Positions 43,350-52,233 of a stretch of DNA of 64,000 nt are shown piece by piece; position 1 is the stretch's first letter, and the number at the start of each line of letters is the position of its first letter. The stretch is from JBBQYD01 sp942493075 (GTDB taxonomy: Bacteria > Verrucomicrobiota > Verrucomicrobiia > Limisphaerales > UBA8199). The translations under genes were made by a program, and so were the position numbers. The notes under the pieces were generated by a model. That model ran no database searches. It had not been told where the DNA came from and saw nothing but the letters and a program-made list of their open reading frames with translations. Where the stretch lies: contig OW818681.1 in assembly GCA_942493075.1 (NCBI GenBank), positions 2,728,001 to 2,792,000 of the forward strand, given 5' to 3'.

Positions 43350-46300
43350 TTAATTCGCTGGGATTATTTTATAGAAGCCCTGTCGGTCAGTGAGGGCACT
43401 TCTGTCCAGCCACGAGCTGCTGGATCCGTAGGCGGTTATCTCTGCGGCCAAGGACCAGCTTTGATCTGTAGGCAAGCCGCTTGAATATATCCTGTATCGG
43501 GTGTTTGGTGTGCTGTCCCATGAAAGAACTGCTCCCTCGGAAGTTAAGCGGATCTTGGTGGTGACCGGGATCGTTGGAATTAACGCCGGGCTTAACCGTC
43601 CTGCTCGGCCCCAAATGGCAGTGCCTCCATAGAGGCTAAATGCCATGCCTTTGACGGTTTTATTTTCAAGATCGACCAGGCCAGCCGGAACTTTGAGCTG
43701 CACCCATTGTCCCGGTGCTGGCAGCGCGCCCATGTTACGGCGGCTTGAGGTGCCATTTTGGCCGTAGCCGATCAGGTTTTCGCCCCAATAAGCCCTGTGC
43801 TCCCACGAACCATCCGTCCACTGGAGCATCACCTCGCGCGGCATGTTGGTCGAAGGCAGGTAAACCCAGGCGTAGAGAACATCGCCGGGTCCGACCGCCA
43901 TCGTTGCGGTGGCGTTGTCGAAAAAGTGTTGTTGCAGGGTTATGGCCGAACTCGAAGCGTGTGCCTTGGTGGCGTCTGGAGGAGGGGTATTCAGGGTCCA
44001 ATTCCAAGAGTCGCCACCCTCGCTGCTTGCCGTCGCGCCAGTCGGAACTGATTCATACAACCAAACAGTATCGGGAGAGTTGGCTTCGAAAACAGCTCGA
44101 GCAAAGGCACGGCGGCCGTCCGGCCATTGCGCTTCGGCTTCCACCCACTGAAGTCCGTTGTTCTTGGGTAAGATGGTGAAACTTTGACCGAAGGAGGGTT
44201 CCTGGTCCCGGGCTTCCCAAACGACGCGCGCCGCACCGAGGTCCATCCCGACGACCTGCAACTCAAGCGTTAACGGCTGACCAACAGGAACAACGTTCGA
44301 TGGGACTGGTATCGTTGCGACCGCCGAGTTCCATGTCTGGTTCTTCAATTGCGTTCGGGCTGCGAGGAAGCTCAGAGCCGCAAGACTGCGGGCAGAATTC
44401 AGCACGACAAATTCGGCGTTCACATTCCAACTGTCTCCCCACCGATCATAGAACGGGTATGGCGCTGTGGCAGCCCCATCAGAAGGAAAGGGCAGGCTGT
44501 TCAACATCCCGCCGTAATACCAAAGGTAACCAAAGTTCGCGGTCACGTTACCGACAGGCTGACCGGAAGGTGGCAGAGTTTGGCGATCATTGACCGCCCA
44601 CTGATTAACTACGTCGCGCTGGCGCTTCCAGCCCAACCCGGTGACGTAGGAGACATCAACCGGGTTGCAACCGCCTTCGTAGTTCATGTTCGAAATTAGG
44701 GCGTCAACGTAGTCCACCTTTGGGTTGATTTGATAGGCCACGGCCACATCAAAAGCTTGGTCGGTTGAAAAATACCAGCCGGCCGCCTTCACCCGTTTGG
44801 TTGCCTCAGGAAAGCTGGTGCCGTAAGCGCTTTGTTTTGCCCACTTCAGCGTGTCATCCCCGGCTGCGACGATTTCAGACTCGGATTTGGCGAGAAAGTT
44901 TGCGTCCAGCTGTGTGTTAGAGCCTAGGCGGCCACTTCTCACCGCAAAAGCATAGCTTCGGATGGCGTTGCCCCAGCACTGAGACATGTGCCACCAGCCC
45001 CAGCGCCAGGTGGCCGGATCGGCCGGGTTGAACCAGGAGAGCAGTTTCTGGTGCGCCTCCAAATCCCCTGTAGCCAGATAAATCTCGGCGGCGGCCCAGG
45101 CCAGTTCATCCCTGTCGGTGAAATCGTCCCCATAATGGGTAATCTTCTGGTATCCCCCGTCTTTGCCGTACCTCTGGACGGCGTCAAGAAGGAATCGCCA
45201 TCCCAGTTTGGCTTTCTCCAGATACCGCGCTGCGATCTCTGGATAGGCCTGCTTGAACCTGGGTGACGACGCGCATTGTGCGAGCGCCGCAACAGCCGCC
45301 GCAGTCACGGATGTGGTCTTAGGCCAGACGACTTGCGCATCCCCTCGGTCCGGCGCAACATTGTTCTCGTACTCACGATCCTTTGGGTAGACCAGGAAGT
45401 AAAATCCGCCATCGGTGTCCTGCATTTTGGCTAGAAAATCCGCTTCCCACTTGGCCTCTTGCAGGATGTCACTAATTCCGTCGCCGCTTTCGGGAATGCC
45501 CAGATTGTCCAGCGCCCCGACACCTGCTAGGGAGTCAACGGCGAACATAAGATAGTGAATGAGGCTTGCGCTGTTGATTGTGTATTTGCTGTAGTCGCCA
45601 GCATCGTGATGCCCACCTGAAACATCCACCGCACCTGACCGGATGAACGGGAAGAGTTGCGCGGAGGGACTGGTCAGGCGAGGGGCGGTTTGAGCAGGAT
45701 TATTCGCGTTGATTGTGTTGGCATATCCCGCAACGGTGTTCCATGTGAACGGAAAACTGGTGGCCGGGCTCGGCACTGCGGCGGGTGCGGCATGGCAGAT
45801 ATCGTGAATAAAACGGGTATGGGGCATGGCTGTGTTGGTCCCGCAACGCTGATGATAGAGACCCAGGGCATACGCTCGGGCAAAAGCCATGGAGATCCCC
45901 TCATCAATGCGGAAAGGCATCGATGCCCCCAATCCTGGCACCATCAGCCGATACTCTCCGGGAACATTAAAGCCTGTGAAATCGGCTTCATATACTTTCT
46001 GATAAGGTGTGGGAACGTAAGTGTACCCAACATCAGGGCGCTGCACGAGCGCTCCTTGAAACACCTGCGCACCTGACTTTGCCTCAATCAGCTTGAACCC
46101 TCCGCTGATCGGAATCGGCACCTCTCCCAGGCTGCCGGCGTAGTAGCCAATCATAGCCTTCTTGGAATATCCAGGCATGTAACCCTCCTGGTTAACGTGG
46201 ATGGCCGGACTGTGACGCATAGGATTGGCAACGGCTATGAACTTCATTGCGCTGTTCCACAGAGAACCGCTTGGGTTGGTAACCTCAACCGGCTGACCTT

Positions 46301-46712
46301 CCGGCACAGGGTTTGCCAATAGAAGATAAAGCGAATTATCTATCCGCAGGTCGTTTGAGGCGAACGGGGCATATAGCGGTCGCCGCTTGAATCCCACGGC
46401 GGTCACGGTTACGGGTTGGCCGTTCACGGTCGTGGTAAAGGAACTTAGCGGAGGTGCCATAAATTGGCCCGAGCTATTAACCAAATCCCACTGAGTCACC
46501 CGCGCTGGATCGGCCGCCTTGGTGTCGATCAGCTTCAACTCTAAAAGGGTCGGCGTAATAATGTGAAGCGTGTTGGACCCGACGGCTGGCAATCGCAGTG
46601 CGTTATAGCAAACGTCGCTGACATCCGGAACCATAGTAGAAACTGCAAAAACATGCGGAGCGGCAGCGAGCCAAACGAATGTTAACGCACTTATGATCGT
46701 GGTTTTCGTCAT
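43350..46712 (-). CDS. Exported GH9-family enzyme, multidomain
   Basis: 1120 residues from ATG 46712, with a signal peptide. About 160-270: cellulase N-terminal Ig-like domain (HVNQEGYMPGYSKKAMIGYY). About 285-790: GH9 (alpha/alpha)6 domain with GGHHDAGDYSKYTINSA (the DAGD catalytic base pair), DRDELAWAAAEIYLATGD and NPVDVSYVTGLG. About 870-1045: a jelly-roll, possibly carbohydrate-binding. The C-terminus is an FYKI-type domain. The catalytic acid Glu near the usual C-terminal motif is not obvious, so activity on cellulose or other beta-glucan is inferred. The link to the metal genes is unclear. Confidence 0.88.
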   Translation of the reverse strand: MTKTTIISALTFVWLAAAPHVFAVSTMVPDVSDVCYNALRLPAVGSNTLHIITPTLLELKLIDTKAADPARVTQWDLVNSSGQFMAPPLSSFTTTVNGQPVTVTAVGFKRRPLYAPFASNDLRIDNSLYLLLANPVPEGQPVEVTNPSGSLWNSAMKFIAVANPMRHSPAIHVNQEGYMPGYSKKAMIGYYAGSLGEVPIPISGGFKLIEAKSGAQVFQGALVQRPDVGYTYVPTPYQKVYEADFTGFNVPGEYRLMVPGLGASMPFRIDEGISMAFARAYALGLYHQRCGTNTAMPHTRFIHDICHAAPAAVPSPATSFPFTWNTVAGYANTINANNPAQTAPRLTSPSAQLFPFIRSGAVDVSGGHHDAGDYSKYTINSASLIHYLMFAVDSLAGVGALDNLGIPESGDGISDILQEAKWEADFLAKMQDTDGGFYFLVYPKDREYENNVAPDRGDAQVVWPKTTSVTAAAVAALAQCASSPRFKQAYPEIAARYLEKAKLGWRFLLDAVQRYGKDGGYQKITHYGDDFTDRDELAWAAAEIYLATGDLEAHQKLLSWFNPADPATWRWGWWHMSQCWGNAIRSYAFAVRSGRLGSNTQLDANFLAKSESEIVAAGDDTLKWAKQSAYGTSFPEATKRVKAAGWYFSTDQAFDVAVAYQINPKVDYVDALISNMNYEGGCNPVDVSYVTGLGWKRQRDVVNQWAVNDRQTLPPSGQPVGNVTANFGYLWYYGGMLNSLPFPSDGAATAPYPFYDRWGDSWNVNAEFVVLNSARSLAALSFLAARTQLKNQTWNSAVATIPVPSNVVPVGQPLTLELQVVGMDLGAARVVWEARDQEPSFGQSFTILPKNNGLQWVEAEAQWPDGRRAFARAVFEANSPDTVWLYESVPTGATASSEGGDSWNWTLNTPPPDATKAHASSSAITLQQHFFDNATATMAVGPGDVLYAWVYLPSTNMPREVMLQWTDGSWEHRAYWGENLIGYGQNGTSSRRNMGALPAPGQWVQLKVPAGLVDLENKTVKGMAFSLYGGTAIWGRAGRLSPALIPTIPVTTKIRLTSEGAVLSWDSTPNTRYRIYSSGLPTDQSWSLAAEITAYGSSSSWLDRSALTDRQGFYKIIPAN

Positions 46713-46811
46713 CCTATCAGGATGCACAGGCCTGCGCACTCACGAATCAGACGACGTCTTCTTCTCTTGTAGGATCCCAGGCGGTTTGCTTGTAGGACAA
46801 AAACGGAGTTG

Positions 46812-47693
46812 CTATTCAGCTTCGCCGCGTCCACTCAGCAGCGACCTCCAATTAAGGTGATTGCCAATCTGGAGGGTAAAAATGGCGTCGGCCTCACCCT
46901 GGCCAGCAATCGGTAGCAGAACTCCCGCGCGCAATTGCCAGCCACTTGCCACGTGCCAAAAGGAGACCGCCGGAGCGATGGATGTCGCGTGCGCCAAATC
47001 GATCGAACGAAAGCTGTGTTCGCCCACTAACTCCAATGAAGGCGCGAAGACCCAGGTCTGTTCAGGGCGAACTGGCGCAACCTCCAGGAAACTGACGCCT
47101 CGGATGAACGAATAAGCCAATCCCACTCCGTAATCCGCCCACACGTCCTCCTCGCCGTTGAGATTGCCGCCAATCCCTAAATTGGCCGCAATCGACCAGT
47201 TGCCAAACGCCTTGTCCCCGAATAGATATTGTGTGAAAGATACGTTGCCCCCTCCAAGGCCGTCCGACTCACGACCGGTCGGCAAGCCAAAGCCGCTGGC
47301 GGTGGAAATCACGAAATCCGGTTCCATCAGCAGCGCGTACTTTAAAGGCCGGACTTCCATATCTCCCACCCCTGTGACACGCCCCGCTCCTTTAGGATCG
47401 GCCATATTCAGGAAGGGAACAAAAACCTCGAAACCATACCTGTAATTGCCACTCCCATAGGCCAGCTCCAACTCGGATTCATAGCCGGTGTGCTTTGCGC
47501 CGGTTTCATCGCGCATGCCTTTGAGAACAAAGAAATTCAGCCGTTGCTCATTTTCGATGTGAGCGTGGTGGAGAAGAACCGGATCCAGAATAGCCCCGGA
47601 AAACGGAGCTCCCTCTTCATGCGCTGAGGCCGAGCCTGGAACCGATGCCAGTAAGGCAGCCAGCCAGAAAATGTAAGTAGTCTGGTGTGTCAC
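46812..47693 (-). CDS. Probable outer-membrane beta-barrel protein
   Basis: 293 residues. The start is GTG at 47693. Signal peptide ending SASAHEEG. The rest is alternating strands such as YESELELAYGSGNYRYGFEVFVPF, WSIAANLGIGGNLNG, WADYGVGLAYSFIRG and AVSFWHVASGWQLRAGVLLPI. It looks like a transporter-type or conserved outer-membrane barrel often next to copper-efflux genes. His residues near the mature N-terminus (LLHHAHIENE). Substrate unknown. It lies between the GH9 gene and a tiny lipoprotein. Confidence 0.7.
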   Translation of the reverse strand: MTHQTTYIFWLAALLASVPGSASAHEEGAPFSGAILDPVLLHHAHIENEQRLNFFVLKGMRDETGAKHTGYESELELAYGSGNYRYGFEVFVPFLNMADPKGAGRVTGVGDMEVRPLKYALLMEPDFVISTASGFGLPTGRESDGLGGGNVSFTQYLFGDKAFGNWSIAANLGIGGNLNGEEDVWADYGVGLAYSFIRGVSFLEVAPVRPEQTWVFAPSLELVGEHSFRSIDLAHATSIAPAVSFWHVASGWQLRAGVLLPIAGQGEADAIFTLQIGNHLNWRSLLSGRGEAE

Positions 47694-47720
47694 AGTAGTG
47701 TCGGGAAGTTGGGATCGGCA

Positions 47721-47746
47721 GCGCTAGCAACCGTAGTTGCTAGCGC
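47721..47746. terminator. Perfect 11-bp inverted repeat
   Basis: GCGCTAGCAAC-CGTA-GTTGCTAGCGC, a strong hairpin between the tiny lipoprotein and the outer-membrane gene. No T-run on either side, so it may be an attenuator, processing site or weak terminator. Confidence 0.5.
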
Positions 47747-47765
47747 CGCTGTGAGACCGATTGCC

Positions 47766-47894
47766 TCAGTGATGATGTTGCGTCGGGGCAGGCGAGGCTG
47801 ACGTGTCGTAATCCTCATCCAAAGAGGTGCAACCCGTCAGGATAACAGCCGCCAGGGCGGCGACAGTGAGAGCTACCAGGTGTTTTAGTTTCAT
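47766..47894 (-). CDS. Tiny His-tailed lipoprotein
   Basis: 42 residues: signal with lipobox (ALAAVILTGC), then TSLDEDYDTSASPAPTQHHH. The start at 47894 is chosen for the signal. The GGCGTA end of an AGGGAT-N12-GGCGTA element lies 186 bases upstream. It is similar in size and layout to the tiny lipoproteins at 28496, 55258 and 55464. Confidence 0.75.
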   Translation of the reverse strand: MKLKHLVALTVAALAAVILTGCTSLDEDYDTSASPAPTQHHH

Positions 47895-48080
47895 GTTTTG
47901 GTTTTGTGTGCTGTGCCATTGATGTTGCGGAATGGAAGGAAAGATTGTGTACGAGCGAGGAATCCGTAGAAGCAACATTCCACGAAAGCCAAGGCTTTGC
48001 CATGACTCCGCGTCTGCTTTGCGCTTGATGCCGTTATCAAACGCTTTTTCTGGATAACGCTTGTTCAGTTCTCTTTCAAC

Positions 48081-48104
48081 TACGCCGCAGGGCTTAGGAT
48101 CCCT
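48081..48104 (-). promoter_or_regulatory. ECF-type promoter element, site b
   Basis: Minus strand AGGGAT-N12-GGCGTA, preceded by GTG as in site a. It points at the tiny lipoprotein, 186 bases away. The 302-bp gap 47895-48196 otherwise holds nothing recognisable. Confidence 0.72.
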
Positions 48105-48196
48105 CACACTTTCTTTATCTGTTCGACTCCGCGCCCCCTGCGGGCCTGCCGCAGGCGCAACCCTAACGAGCTGCTGTTAAGGGAAGGCAGCTGTTG

Positions 48197-48361
48197 TTAC
48201 TCCTCCTCTGGAGTGTCCCATGCCGAGACCCGAAGGTGTTCTTTAACCCTTCGGCGTTCATATCGATGTTCCCTCGCCTTGGTAGGTTGATTCTCCGCCT
48301 GTGGAAAGCCGTGCCTGGCCGTCTGCACAACGGTTTGCTTTTTGTAGGTCAGATTGATCAT
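48197..48361 (-). CDS. Possible small basic protein coupled to the CBM48 gene
   Basis: A 54-residue frame (MINLTYKKQT ... SAWDTPEEE). The ATG at 48361 overlaps the stop of the CBM48-like gene (ATGA). Basic middle (EHRYERRRVKEHL) and acidic end. No family is recognised. Coupling is the main reason for calling it. Confidence 0.4.
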   Translation of the reverse strand: MINLTYKKQTVVQTARHGFPQAENQPTKAREHRYERRRVKEHLRVSAWDTPEEE

Positions 48362-48828
48362 AATTGGTTCTCGAAAGACGGCCCTGGGGATTGTGATTCC
48401 CATCGTTTACGTGACGCGTAGCAGGCTTTGCGGTGGTGCCCTGGTCGTTTGTCGTGCGGCATTCCAGCCGTAGCTGCAACATTGGCCACGGCATTCATTG
48501 TGCCATAAACGTTGGGCACGTAATCGTCTGCCTCAGGATCAAGGAGCCAGATGTTGTCGGCGACGAAGAGATACTCGTGCGGCCCCGCCGGCAGCCACAA
48601 TAATCTTAGCCACTGTCCGTGACCGAGGCTGACCAGCGGAGTGACCGAGGGATTCCAGTCGTTGAATGATCCTGCGAGGAATACCCGTTTCGCGGTCGAA
48701 TGATGAAATGCGAAACGCACTGGTCGATAGTTTAAGACACCGTCGGTTGTAGGAATCTTAATGCGACCTCCAGGAGCTCGCAGGAAATTCTTGCTCAAGC
48801 CAGACGTGTTGCCTTGGCATTCATTCAT
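48358..48828 (-). CDS. Stand-alone CBM48/AMPK-glycogen-binding-like protein
   Basis: About 156 residues from ATG 48828, which has a good ribosome site (GGGAGGAG). One CBM48 domain: RFAFHHSTAKRVFLAGSFNDWNPSVTPLV, GQWLRLLWLPAGPHEYLFVADNIWLLDPEADDYVPN. A basic tail (DKRPGHHRKACYASRKRW) follows. It is divergent from a second CBM48 gene at 49065, and each is preceded by its own ECF-type element. The binding partner or glucan is unknown. Confidence 0.82.
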   Translation of the reverse strand: MNECQGNTSGLSKNFLRAPGGRIKIPTTDGVLNYRPVRFAFHHSTAKRVFLAGSFNDWNPSVTPLVSLGHGQWLRLLWLPAGPHEYLFVADNIWLLDPEADDYVPNVYGTMNAVANVAATAGMPHDKRPGHHRKACYASRKRWESQSPGPSFENQL

Positions 48829-48936
48829 CTCCTCCCCTTCTCTCCGTACATTCTTGCTCCAAGAATCTCTCCGCTTGAAATGTTCGGAGCATCCTCCAGG
48901 GGAGGAATAAACGCCATTGTGTCTCATGTTAGATGA

Positions 48937-48961
48937 TACGCCGCCACTATGTGCAATCCCT
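48937..48961 (-). promoter_or_regulatory. ECF-type promoter element, site k (N13 spacing)
   Basis: Minus strand AGGGAT-N13-GGCGTA, one base longer than the rest. It lies 108 bases before the 48358-48828 gene and back to back with site l. Confidence 0.55.
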
Positions 48962-48979
48962 CATTGCGTCAGGCAAACG

Positions 48980-49003
48980 AGGGAAGACCACTTCTCGGGC
49001 GTA
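48980..49003 (+). promoter_or_regulatory. ECF-type promoter element, site l (plus strand)
   Basis: Plus strand AGGGAA-N12-GGCGTA. It lies 61 bases before the plus-strand CBM48 gene. With site k it makes a divergent promoter pair. Confidence 0.62.
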
Positions 49004-49064
49004 GTAGTTCTTGAGTGGCGATTCTGGGCACCCGCCGGCTGAAACGACAATTGAGATCACGCAA

Positions 49065-49391
49065 ATGAACGAAGTACTAAACGAATTTCCTTTCTTAACT
49101 CGCCCGCTGAATTGCTATTCCGCAAAGAACATGCTTAAGCCGGTCAATTTCTACTGCCAAGCTCCGGAAGCCAAAGCGGTCTCATTGGTGGGCGGCTTCA
49201 ATAGCTGGAATCCTCTGGCGACCCCGATGAAGCGTCAACTGGATGGATCATGGTCGGCGCGAGTCGATTTGTCCCATGGCCACCACCAGTATCTTTTCCT
49301 GGTTGATGGGCAACCCACGCTCGATCCTAACGCATGTGGTGTTGCCCGGAACGAGATCAATGAACGAGTTTCCCTAAAGTCGGTGAGCTAA
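49065..49391 (+). CDS. Stand-alone CBM48/AMPK-glycogen-binding-like protein
   Basis: 108 residues from ATG 49065 (the upstream TTG at 49011 is less likely). One CBM48 domain: VNFYCQAPEAKAVSLVGGFNSWNPLATPM, GSWSARVDLSHGHHQYLFLVDGQPTLDPN. The 3' end overlaps the PLP-enzyme gene on the other strand by 35 bp. Third such single-domain protein in the window. Confidence 0.83.
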   Translation: MNEVLNEFPFLTRPLNCYSAKNMLKPVNFYCQAPEAKAVSLVGGFNSWNPLATPMKRQLDGSWSARVDLSHGHHQYLFLVDGQPTLDPNACGVARNEINERVSLKSVS

Positions 49392-50856
49392 AGAGGGCCG
49401 TGTTTAACCTGCTCCATATATGCTCCGGATCTTCCAGTCCGATCGAAACGCGAATCAGGTTACGCGGAATGCCACACGATTCCGCCCAGTCAAGTTCCCG
49501 GTAGCAGGCCAAAAGAGCAAAAGGGCATGCAAGCGTGAAAACAGTCCCGAGGCTTGGTCCTTTGCACAGCTCAAGACGATTATAAATTTCAGGAGCCGCG
49601 ACATCAGCGTTCCAGGGTATAAAGCTGACCACCGCACCCCATCCGGCCGTGCGCCGGCGGACGGCCTCGTAAGCTTCCTGGGATTCCCACTTGGGATACC
49701 AGACACGCTCGACGGAAGGATGGTCCTTCAGCCGTTCAGCGATAAGCAAACCATTACGGTTGTGCTGCTTCATACGCTCGGTAAACTGCCGAATTTGCCG
49801 CTCAAGTATGGCAGCGTCGGCGGTCCACAACAGATCTTCGTATTCAGTGGCAATCAGAGCCTTGAGTTGGTCATAAAATGGCGACCTCGGATTGCAGATC
49901 AAAGCGCCTCCCATGACATCCCCGCTCCCCGACATGAACTTGGTCAGGCTGGTGGCGATGAGGTCCGCATGGGACCCGAGATCCACATTGAACGCCGTGC
50001 TAATCACATCGTCGGCTACCAATGGTATCCGGTGTTGCCGCAACAGCGGACTGATTCTTGGGAGGTTTGGAGTGCCCGGCAAAGGATTACCCGGAACTTC
50101 ACAAAAGCACCCGGCGACCTTGCGCTGATTCAATACCCGAAGCAAGTCACGCGCCGCAAGATCCAGGAGCGGAAGCATGATGCAACCGTCTCCGAACCTC
50201 TCCTGAAGGCGTAAGGTATCGACGTTGCAGAACCCCAGCTGCACGGTCGGGACCGATGGTGTCATGGACCTCACTGCCTGAAGGGCCATGTAGTGGGACG
50301 CCATGCCGGTGGGGGCAAGAAACACATCGCGTTCTGAACAATCATAAAGGCCGGCAATCTGCCGGCGCAGGGACATACGGATTTCGGGATCTTCGGGACG
50401 TGGAGCAGGGCCAGAAAGCACGGCTTGAGCTCTTCGACTTGAGAAGATGAGGCCCGTATGCTGCCAGAATGCGCGCAGAGCCTGATGGCCGATAGGAGTC
50501 GTTCTTACCGCGAAAATTCCGGCCCGAAACTCAATCTCGGCTGCTTGGCCGCTGGCGTGTCGAACATAGCTGTGTGCCAGCCCTGCGACGCGCGGCGACG
50601 GGAATGGAAGACAAAACTCGCTGCCGCCGACCTCTCGGGCGAGGTCCTCGATGTAAGGATGGATAAAGCACCGCGGATACCCGTTTTTGATGTGCGCTAG
50701 AAGAGTGGCATCCTCTTCCTCGAACCTGACAACATCCTGCCAACTCGGCAGGGAGACCGAGACGGCGTGCGCTGAAGCCGGGAATGGCTGGCCGAGTCGC
50801 AGATCAACACGGTGATCCGGAGGAGCGGGGAGATTCCTCATAGACCTAAAGAGCAT
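49357..50856 (-). CDS. Cys/Met-metabolism PLP-dependent enzyme
   Basis: 499 residues, of which about 130-490 form the cystathionine gamma-synthase/lyase-type fold. Seen are FLAPTGMASHYMALQAV, CEVPGNPLPGTPNLPRI, VADDVISTAFN and the PLP Lys motif SLTKFMSGSGDVMGGAL. The extra N-terminal 100 residues are unusual. Close to cysK, so it probably belongs to sulfur amino-acid metabolism (cystathionine synthesis or breakdown). The exact reaction cannot be told. Confidence 0.87.
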   Translation of the reverse strand: MLFRSMRNLPAPPDHRVDLRLGQPFPASAHAVSVSLPSWQDVVRFEEEDATLLAHIKNGYPRCFIHPYIEDLAREVGGSEFCLPFPSPRVAGLAHSYVRHASGQAAEIEFRAGIFAVRTTPIGHQALRAFWQHTGLIFSSRRAQAVLSGPAPRPEDPEIRMSLRRQIAGLYDCSERDVFLAPTGMASHYMALQAVRSMTPSVPTVQLGFCNVDTLRLQERFGDGCIMLPLLDLAARDLLRVLNQRKVAGCFCEVPGNPLPGTPNLPRISPLLRQHRIPLVADDVISTAFNVDLGSHADLIATSLTKFMSGSGDVMGGALICNPRSPFYDQLKALIATEYEDLLWTADAAILERQIRQFTERMKQHNRNGLLIAERLKDHPSVERVWYPKWESQEAYEAVRRRTAGWGAVVSFIPWNADVAAPEIYNRLELCKGPSLGTVFTLACPFALLACYRELDWAESCGIPRNLIRVSIGLEDPEHIWSRLNTALFSSPTLGKLVH

Positions 50857-50889
50857 TGATGGATCGCCATTCTCGAAAGGCAGGTATTC

Positions 50890-51192
50890 TCAGAGGGCAT
50901 CGAGCACATAGATCCGGCCATTGCCAGGTCCCCCGATTCCTGCTGCCGCTTCGATCACTGAGACGATCATTGAAACCGACTGATCTTGGGTGATGATCTC
51001 CCTCTTTCTATAACCAAAAGGAACACCCTTTAGCAGATCGTAAATGGTTGGGGGACGTCTCTGAATTCTCAGCCTTTGTCCTGCCCTGCGGATTTGGGAA
51101 AAAGATCCGCTTTGCGCTCTGCCAAGTCGAAGCAGCGCCGACCGAACGGCACTCACTCGATTCTTCCTGAAGTAGGCGACTATGTGTTTCAT
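50890..51192 (-). CDS. PII-like regulatory protein
   Basis: 100 residues. The start MKHIVAYFRKNRVSAVRSAL and the end IIEAA-like/GNGRIYVLDAL pattern fit PII proteins. A degenerate T-loop region (basic, RRPPTIYDLLKGVPFG) and the missing C-terminal segment distinguish it from GlnB. It starts 13 bp after cysK. It may sense a metabolite for the sulfur genes, or be a divergent PII-NG relative; not resolvable here. Confidence 0.68.
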   Translation of the reverse strand: MKHIVAYFRKNRVSAVRSALLRLGRAQSGSFSQIRRAGQRLRIQRRPPTIYDLLKGVPFGYRKREIITQDQSVSMIVSVIEAAAGIGGPGNGRIYVLDAL

Positions 51193-51205
51193 GCGTCCAG
51201 GTAAT

Positions 51206-52189
51206 TCAGCCGCCGACTTCTCCTCGGGCTTCTGCGGCCAAGGCTGTGCTCAAATAGCGCTCCCCGGTTGATGCGGCAATCGTCACGATTATCTTGCCTG
51301 CATTCTCGCTCCGTTGGGCCACTTGGACGGCAGCCCAGACGTTGGCGCCGGTCGAAATTCCCGCCAAAATGCCTTCCTCCTTGGCCAGGCGGCGCGCCAT
51401 GTGAAAAGCATCCTCGTTGCTCACCTGAATGCACTCCGTAATGAGTGGGTTGCCCGAAGCGTCTTTTAAATGGAGGTTTTTGGGCACGAAACCGGCACCT
51501 GTGCCCTGGATCTTATGAGGGCCTGGTTTTGGCGGCAGACCGGCCAAGGTTTGCGATATGACCGGCGAATCTTTCGGTTCCACCGCGATTGCCTGGAACG
51601 AGGGTTTGCGTTGCTTGATAACCTCGCAACAACCTGTGATGGTTCCTCCTGTTCCCACCGCCGCCACGAGGATGTCCACCGCTCCGTTGGTGTCGCTCCA
51701 GATCTCTTCGGCGGTAGTGCGCCGGTGAATTTCTGGGTTGGCTGGATTTTCGAATTGCTGCGGGATCCACGAATCCGGTGTTTCCCCGGCCAGTTTTTCC
51801 GCGCGATGTATGGCACCCTTCATGCCTTCGCTGCCTGGCGTTAGCACCAGCTTGGCCCCCAGCATCGCCAGCAAGGTGCGACGCTCCAGCGACATTGTTT
51901 CAGGCATGGTGAGGATCAGCTTGTAGCCCTTGGCCGCACAAACAAAAGCCAGGGCGATGCCAGTATTACCGCTTGTTGGCTCGATGATCGTGGTGTTTCG
52001 GGTGATGAGCCCGCGCTCCTCGGCGTCCCTGATCATGGATACGCCAATCCGGTCTTTAACACTACCCAGGGGATTGAAGAACTCACATTTGAGGAGAACG
52101 TTGGCCTGGAGATCGCCTGTTACCCGGTTGAGTTTCACAAGAGGGGTGTTGCCGACAGTGTCGATAATGTTTGAATAGACTTTTCCCAT
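51206..52189 (-). CDS. cysK: Cysteine synthase A (O-acetylserine sulfhydrylase)
   Basis: 327 residues from ATG 52189. NPLGSVKDRIG holds the PLP Lys. TSGNTGIALAFVCAAKGYK and GTGGTITGCCEVIKQ are the conserved substrate and phosphate loops. Standard length. It makes cysteine from O-acetylserine and sulfide. Extra cysteine supply fits an organism with many Cys-rich metal proteins, but that is inference. Confidence 0.96.
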   Translation of the reverse strand: MGKVYSNIIDTVGNTPLVKLNRVTGDLQANVLLKCEFFNPLGSVKDRIGVSMIRDAEERGLITRNTTIIEPTSGNTGIALAFVCAAKGYKLILTMPETMSLERRTLLAMLGAKLVLTPGSEGMKGAIHRAEKLAGETPDSWIPQQFENPANPEIHRRTTAEEIWSDTNGAVDILVAAVGTGGTITGCCEVIKQRKPSFQAIAVEPKDSPVISQTLAGLPPKPGPHKIQGTGAGFVPKNLHLKDASGNPLITECIQVSNEDAFHMARRLAKEEGILAGISTGANVWAAVQVAQRSENAGKIIVTIAASTGERYLSTALAAEARGEVGG

Positions 52190-52233
52190 AGGGTCATTCG
52201 TGATGCAAAATGTCTGTTTTGTCCTATTAGCGA

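Noticed and set aside
49420..50214. A 264-codon plus-strand frame
   Set aside because: Opposite the PLP-enzyme gene, whose motifs are clear; the plus frame has none.
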